NCBI GenBank assembly: GCA_017960605.1
Contig: JAGCYV010000043.1
Coordinates: 1-64,000 of the forward strand
Source of the DNA: Bacteroidales bacterium
GTDB lineage: Bacteria > Bacteroidota > Bacteroidia > Bacteroidales > P3
Reading direction: 5' to 3'
DNA: 64,000 bases
The translations under genes and the position numbers were made by a program. The notes under the pieces were generated by a model, which worked only from the letters and a program-made list of their open reading frames with translations, did not search any database and was not told the origin of the DNA. Positions 60,717 to 64,000 of this stretch are shown piece by piece (position 1 is the stretch's first letter; each line of letters begins with the position of its first letter).

Positions 60717-63156
60717 TTCCTTCGCCGCCTAATTCAAGTTTTTCGGGATGGAAGGTGCGTATGTCCCGGTTGGCACGCAATTCGTCACGTATAATTTGCA
60801 TCAGTATTCCGTATCCTTTGCCGTGCAGGATACGGACCTCTTTCTCACTGAGCAACAGGGCGTCGTCGAGGAACCGGTGCAGCATGTCGATGGCTTCCTC
60901 GGCGCGATGGCCTCGCAGGTCGAGGGTGGGGTTGAAGTGGGCGCGCTTTTCGTTGATGTCGTCGTAGATGCTGTGGCTTACACTCACCGTTGGCTTCGAG
61001 GTGGGTATTTTCTGCTTGGCGGTGCCCGAGAGGCGGCTCAGAGGGATGGTCATGCGGATGCTGTTGCTCTCGACGACGGCTTTCTTGCCTTTGATTTCCA
61101 TCACCTGTCCGTAGGTCTCCTGGCCGTCGATGCGGACGATAGTGCCCACCTTTATCTCGCTAACCGAATCATCCGAAATAATCCGATTTCGGTTTCTTTC
61201 AGATTGTTCGGTTAGAGATGAGATCTTTTCGGATTGTTCGGTTAGAGCCTTGGTGTTCTGCTCGGAGGCTTCGGCGAGGCGGGCGCGGGCCTGCTGAGTG
61301 GCAGCCTTCTCGGCTTTGGCGCTCTTGATGTCGCTGATGGTGCGCTCCACGGTGCGGTTGGCGTCGGAGAGAATCTGTTGGGCCTCGCGCCGTGCGCTGC
61401 CAATGATTTCGTGGCGTCGTGCCTGGAGGTTGTCGTTCAGGCGTTGATACTTTTGTGTTACCTCGTTGAGGAAGTCGTCGGCCACGCGCAACTCCTCTTT
61501 CTGGCGCGCTATCTCGCGCTTGTCGATCTCCAGTTGCTGCAGCTGGTGCTCAAAGTTGAGCTGCTCGCGGCCCACTTTCTCACCGGCTTTGTCGAGCACT
61601 TCTTTGGGGAAGCCAATGCTTTCTGCGATCTCGAAGGCGAAACTCGAGCCCGGATGGCCCACAGCCAGTCGGTAGAGCGGCCGCATGGCCTCGGTGTCGA
61701 AGAGCATGGCGCCGTTGACCACTCCGGGCATGCGGTCGGCCAGCAGCTTCAGGTCGGCGAAGTGGGTCGTCACCACCCCGAAGGCCCCTTTGCCGTGGAG
61801 CTCTTCCAGCACCGCTTCGGCGATGGCGCATCCGCTTCGCGGTTCTGTGCCGCCCCCCAGCTCGTCGAGCAGGAAGAGGGTGTCGTCCTTGGCTTCGGAG
61901 AGGAGTGCCTTCATGTTCTGCAGATGGGAGGTGTAGGTGGAGAGGTCGTTGTCGATGCTCTGCTGGTCGCCGATGTCGATGAATATGCTGCCGAACATGC
62001 CGCACTCCGACGTGGGTCGCAGCGGCACTGGCATGCCACATTGCAGCATGTATTGTATCAGACCTACGGCCTTCAGGCACACCGACTTGCCGCCGGCGTT
62101 GGGACCGGAGATGATGAGGATTCTTTGAGGTTGGAGGTTGGAGGTCGGAGGTCGGAGTTGGAGGTTGAATGGGACGACGGCGTCGTGTTTTTGGAGGTAG
62201 AGAATCGGGTGCCGTGCATCCATCCATTCTATGCGTGGTTCGGCGTGCAGTATGGGCACGGTGGCGTTGAGTTCCACAGCCACCCGTGCTTTTGCCCTCA
62301 GGAAGTCTATCCTTGCCAGGAAGCGGTAGGCCTCGTCGAGTTGTGGCAGCAGCGGACGCAGGCGGTCGCTGAAGGCTAGCAAGATGCGCTGTATCTCGTG
62401 CCGTTCGTCGAACTCCAGTTCCCGCAGGTCGTTGCCGAGCTCCACCACCTCGCTGGGTTCCACGAAGGCCGTCTGACGAGTGGCGCTCTCGTCCTGTATC
62501 AGGCCGCGAATCTTGCGGCGGTGGGTGGTGAGCAAGGGGATGACGGGTCGTCCGTCGCGTATTGTCACCTCGGCGTCAGAAGGAGCCCAGCCTTCGCGTT
62601 TGGCACGCGCCAGGGTGCTGTTGACCTGTGCGTCCACCTCCGCTGCCTTGCGGGCTTTGGTGCGCCGTATCTCGGCGAGTGTGGGGGAGGCGTTGTCGAA
62701 GAGCTCGCCGTGGTCGTCGATGAGTTTGCCAAGCAGCGAGTTGATGACGTTGAGCTGCGAGCTTTTGCCGCCATATCCCAGTTCCACCTCGATGGCTTCG
62801 TTGCGCAAAGCCTCATACTGCATGTGCTCCTCGGCGGTGAGGAAATGGTAGCATTCTCGTATGGTGCGCAGCGAGAGCTTGAGGTCGAAGAGGCTCTCTA
62901 TTGGAATGACCGTGTTGCCCACGCGCAGGTGGGTGAGTATCGGAGTGAGGTCGATGAAGTCCTGCTGGGGGAATCCGTTCTCCATGAGCACTATCTGGCG
63001 CATCTCCTCCACAATCTTCAGCTCATGGCTCAGCGTCTCATAGTCGGTCATGTATTGCATCTCGTCCGTCATGCGGACGGCAAGGGCGTTGGTGCATTGC
63101 TCTGCCACCATCTGGCGGATGCGGTCGAATCCCAGTTTCTGTTCAATATTGTCCAT
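60694..63156 (-). CDS. mutS2: Endonuclease MutS2
   Basis: The 820-residue protein has the MutS2 plan: an N-terminal clamp/lever region (MDNIEQKLGFDRIRQMVAEQ), an ABC ATPase with ISGPNAGGKSVCLKAVGLIQ, FIDIGDQQSIDNDLSTYTSH and LFLLDELGGGTEPRSGCAIA, a long coiled coil (about 520-650), and the C-terminal Smr domain (LDLRGHRAEEAIDMLHRFLD, ILHGKGYGIL). MutS2 limits recombination or acts on collided ribosomes. Two oddities: a 7-bp array (62126-62168) encodes LRPPTSNLQPQR immediately before the Walker A strand, and the coiled coil has a doubled LTEQSE segment coded near 61180-61250. Confidence 0.94.
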   Translation of the reverse strand: MDNIEQKLGFDRIRQMVAEQCTNALAVRMTDEMQYMTDYETLSHELKIVEEMRQIVLMENGFPQQDFIDLTPILTHLRVGNTVIPIESLFDLKLSLRTIRECYHFLTAEEHMQYEALRNEAIEVELGYGGKSSQLNVINSLLGKLIDDHGELFDNASPTLAEIRRTKARKAAEVDAQVNSTLARAKREGWAPSDAEVTIRDGRPVIPLLTTHRRKIRGLIQDESATRQTAFVEPSEVVELGNDLRELEFDERHEIQRILLAFSDRLRPLLPQLDEAYRFLARIDFLRAKARVAVELNATVPILHAEPRIEWMDARHPILYLQKHDAVVPFNLQLRPPTSNLQPQRILIISGPNAGGKSVCLKAVGLIQYMLQCGMPVPLRPTSECGMFGSIFIDIGDQQSIDNDLSTYTSHLQNMKALLSEAKDDTLFLLDELGGGTEPRSGCAIAEAVLEELHGKGAFGVVTTHFADLKLLADRMPGVVNGAMLFDTEAMRPLYRLAVGHPGSSFAFEIAESIGFPKEVLDKAGEKVGREQLNFEHQLQQLEIDKREIARQKEELRVADDFLNEVTQKYQRLNDNLQARRHEIIGSARREAQQILSDANRTVERTISDIKSAKAEKAATQQARARLAEASEQNTKALTEQSEKISSLTEQSERNRNRIISDDSVSEIKVGTIVRIDGQETYGQVMEIKGKKAVVESNSIRMTIPLSRLSGTAKQKIPTSKPTVSVSHSIYDDINEKRAHFNPTLDLRGHRAEEAIDMLHRFLDDALLLSEKEVRILHGKGYGILMQIIRDELRANRDIRTFHPEKLELGGEGITVVELR

Positions 63157-63909
63157 TTAGTCAAAGTCAAGGTATAAGGGCCAGCGTTTGCGGAAGGTGT
63201 CGAGCTTTTCTTTGTCGAGGGTGACGGTGACGAGTTGGTCAACGCCGGCTTCGGCTTCTGCCAAGGGAAATCCTTTGAAGTCGATGAGGGCGCTATTGCC
63301 GATATAGTTGCCGTCTACGCCGTCTATGCCGCAGCGGTTGCATCCCAGCACGTAGCAAAGGTTCTCTATGGCGCGAGCTTTGATAAGGGTTGTCCAGGCC
63401 TCATGGCGGCTGCCCGGCCAGTTGGCGCAGACGAGCAGCAGGTCGTAGTCGAGATGGTCGTTGCGCAGCCACTTGGGGAAGCGGAGATCGTAGCAGACAG
63501 CGGGTTTGATCTTCCATCCTTTGTATTCGAACACCTTGCGACGGGTGCCGCGGCAGATGATGTCGTACTCGCCGCTGACGAGGAAGGTGTGGGCTTTGTC
63601 GTAGGTGCCGTAGGTGCCGTCGGGAAAGATCCAGTGCAGGCGGTTGTAGCATCTTCCTTCTTCTTTTACAATCCAGGTGCCAACAAACAGCAGGTCGTGC
63701 TTGGATGCCATCTCCTGTGCCCAGCGCAGGGTCGGACCTTCGGGCATTTCGGCCAGGGCTGCCATGTGGTCGCCGAAGCCGGTGGTGAAGGTTTCCGGGA
63801 CCACAAAGATGTCGCTCCTGGGCGCCGTGGCCAGCACCTTTTCAACATTGCGGCGGTTGGCTTCGGCATCGCCCCAGACGATATTCTGCTGGTAGAAGGT
63901 TACGACCAT
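63157..63909 (-). CDS. Nitrilase-superfamily hydrolase, omega-amidase type
   Basis: A 250-residue cytosolic C-N hydrolase. The Glu-Lys-Cys triad is visible: VVPETFTTGFG (Glu), YDKAHTFLVSGE (Lys) and KPAVCYDLRFPKWL (Cys). The pattern and length match YafV/NIT2 omega-amidases, which hydrolyse alpha-ketoglutaramate or related metabolites. It starts 1 bp upstream of, and on the same strand as, mutS2, and overlaps the preceding gene's stop. Confidence 0.9.
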   Translation of the reverse strand: MVVTFYQQNIVWGDAEANRRNVEKVLATAPRSDIFVVPETFTTGFGDHMAALAEMPEGPTLRWAQEMASKHDLLFVGTWIVKEEGRCYNRLHWIFPDGTYGTYDKAHTFLVSGEYDIICRGTRRKVFEYKGWKIKPAVCYDLRFPKWLRNDHLDYDLLLVCANWPGSRHEAWTTLIKARAIENLCYVLGCNRCGIDGVDGNYIGNSALIDFKGFPLAEAEAGVDQLVTVTLDKEKLDTFRKRWPLYLDFD

Positions 63910-64000
63910 TGCTTTGCTTGTTCTAAATCGGTTAGTAGCTGATGCTGTAAGGCTTCGGCGGTGTTGAAGCGTACAATGTTGCGCAGGTGGTGCAGGAACT
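63900..64000 (-). CDS. C-terminal end of a gene, probably ribF (riboflavin kinase / FAD synthetase)
   Basis: Only the last 32 codons are inside the window. Their translation, with a stop at 63900-63902, contains FLHHLRNIVRFNTAEALQHQ, which resembles the C-terminal riboflavin-kinase helix of RibF (LRxxxRFxSxEALxxQL). It overlaps the omega-amidase start by 10 bp, so the two are co-transcribed. Identification rests on this short stretch only. Confidence 0.45.
   Translation of the reverse strand, partial: FLHHLRNIVRFNTAEALQHQLLTDLEQAKQWS

Overview
The window comes from a Bacteroidota chromosome, most likely an anaerobic Bacteroidales of a gut or rumen-type habitat. This rests on TAnnTTTG-type -7 promoter boxes, a short 286-residue housekeeping sigma factor, a secreted protein with a type IX secretion (T9SS) C-terminal domain, an Rnf complex, a HydF maturase for [FeFe] hydrogenase, and several secreted glycosidases. 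Core genes look GC-rich; the segment at 39.2-42.6 kb looks clearly more AT-rich. I saw no rRNA, tRNA, CRISPR array or insertion sequence.

Layout. 1-4.3 kb: gcvT (cut by the window edge), meaB-hemW, a SPOR protein and a two-domain universal stress protein. 4.7-9.2 kb: rnfBCDGE, with no rnfA after rnfE. 9.2-13 kb: a small secreted protein and a 1089-residue T9SS cargo. 13-18.4 kb: a tightly packed run dnaG / sigma-54 activator / aroA / miaA. 18.5-21.9 kb: a GH3-GH29 glycosidase pair. 22-30.5 kb: a long co-directional redox and transport run (LuxR-type regulator, polyferredoxin, YitT protein, Tat-exported Fe-S aldo/keto reductase, tatA, tatC, lipoprotein, alkaline phosphatase, short-chain fatty acid transporter). 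30.6-39 kb: apt, a DUF456 protein, a GNAT-HD fusion, a DUF2147 protein and an RND efflux operon. 39-42.9 kb: an accessory island. 43-47.8 kb: ffh, folD, a lipoprotein, rpoD, rsmG. 47.8-54.6 kb: guaB, three SurA-type folding factors and moxR. 54.9-64 kb: a GH2 beta-mannosidase, a DUF486 protein, cinA, folA, hydF, a DUF4919-like protein, mutS2, an omega-amidase and a probable ribF end.

The most unusual object is the island at 38,997-42,946. Two ~220-bp inverted repeats, each ending in an outward-facing promoter (left for the efflux operon, right for ffh), enclose a three-gene minus-strand operon: an XRE regulator, an HNH protein, and a second HNH protein with a membrane segment and four near-identical 27-residue repeats. 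I cannot assign a function to it.

The second window-wide feature is a set of short-period arrays (7, 8, 9 or 11 bp words) that fill spacers and also run into coding sequences. They supply stop codons (ffh, GNAT-HD, luxR), sit against TTG starts (tatC, rsmG), and occur inside proteins (fucosidase signal peptide, MutS2, MoxR, the fatty acid transporter, polyferredoxin, TatA tail, beta-mannosidase, HemW). A separate element with the palindrome GTCGGCTGAGCCGAC occurs four times inside 8-bp arrays.

Metabolically the window suggests an anaerobe that conserves energy through Rnf and hydrogenase, makes or uses propionate (MeaB), exports Fe-S redox proteins by a TatAC system, and degrades fucosylated, xylo- or gluco- and manno-configured glycans.
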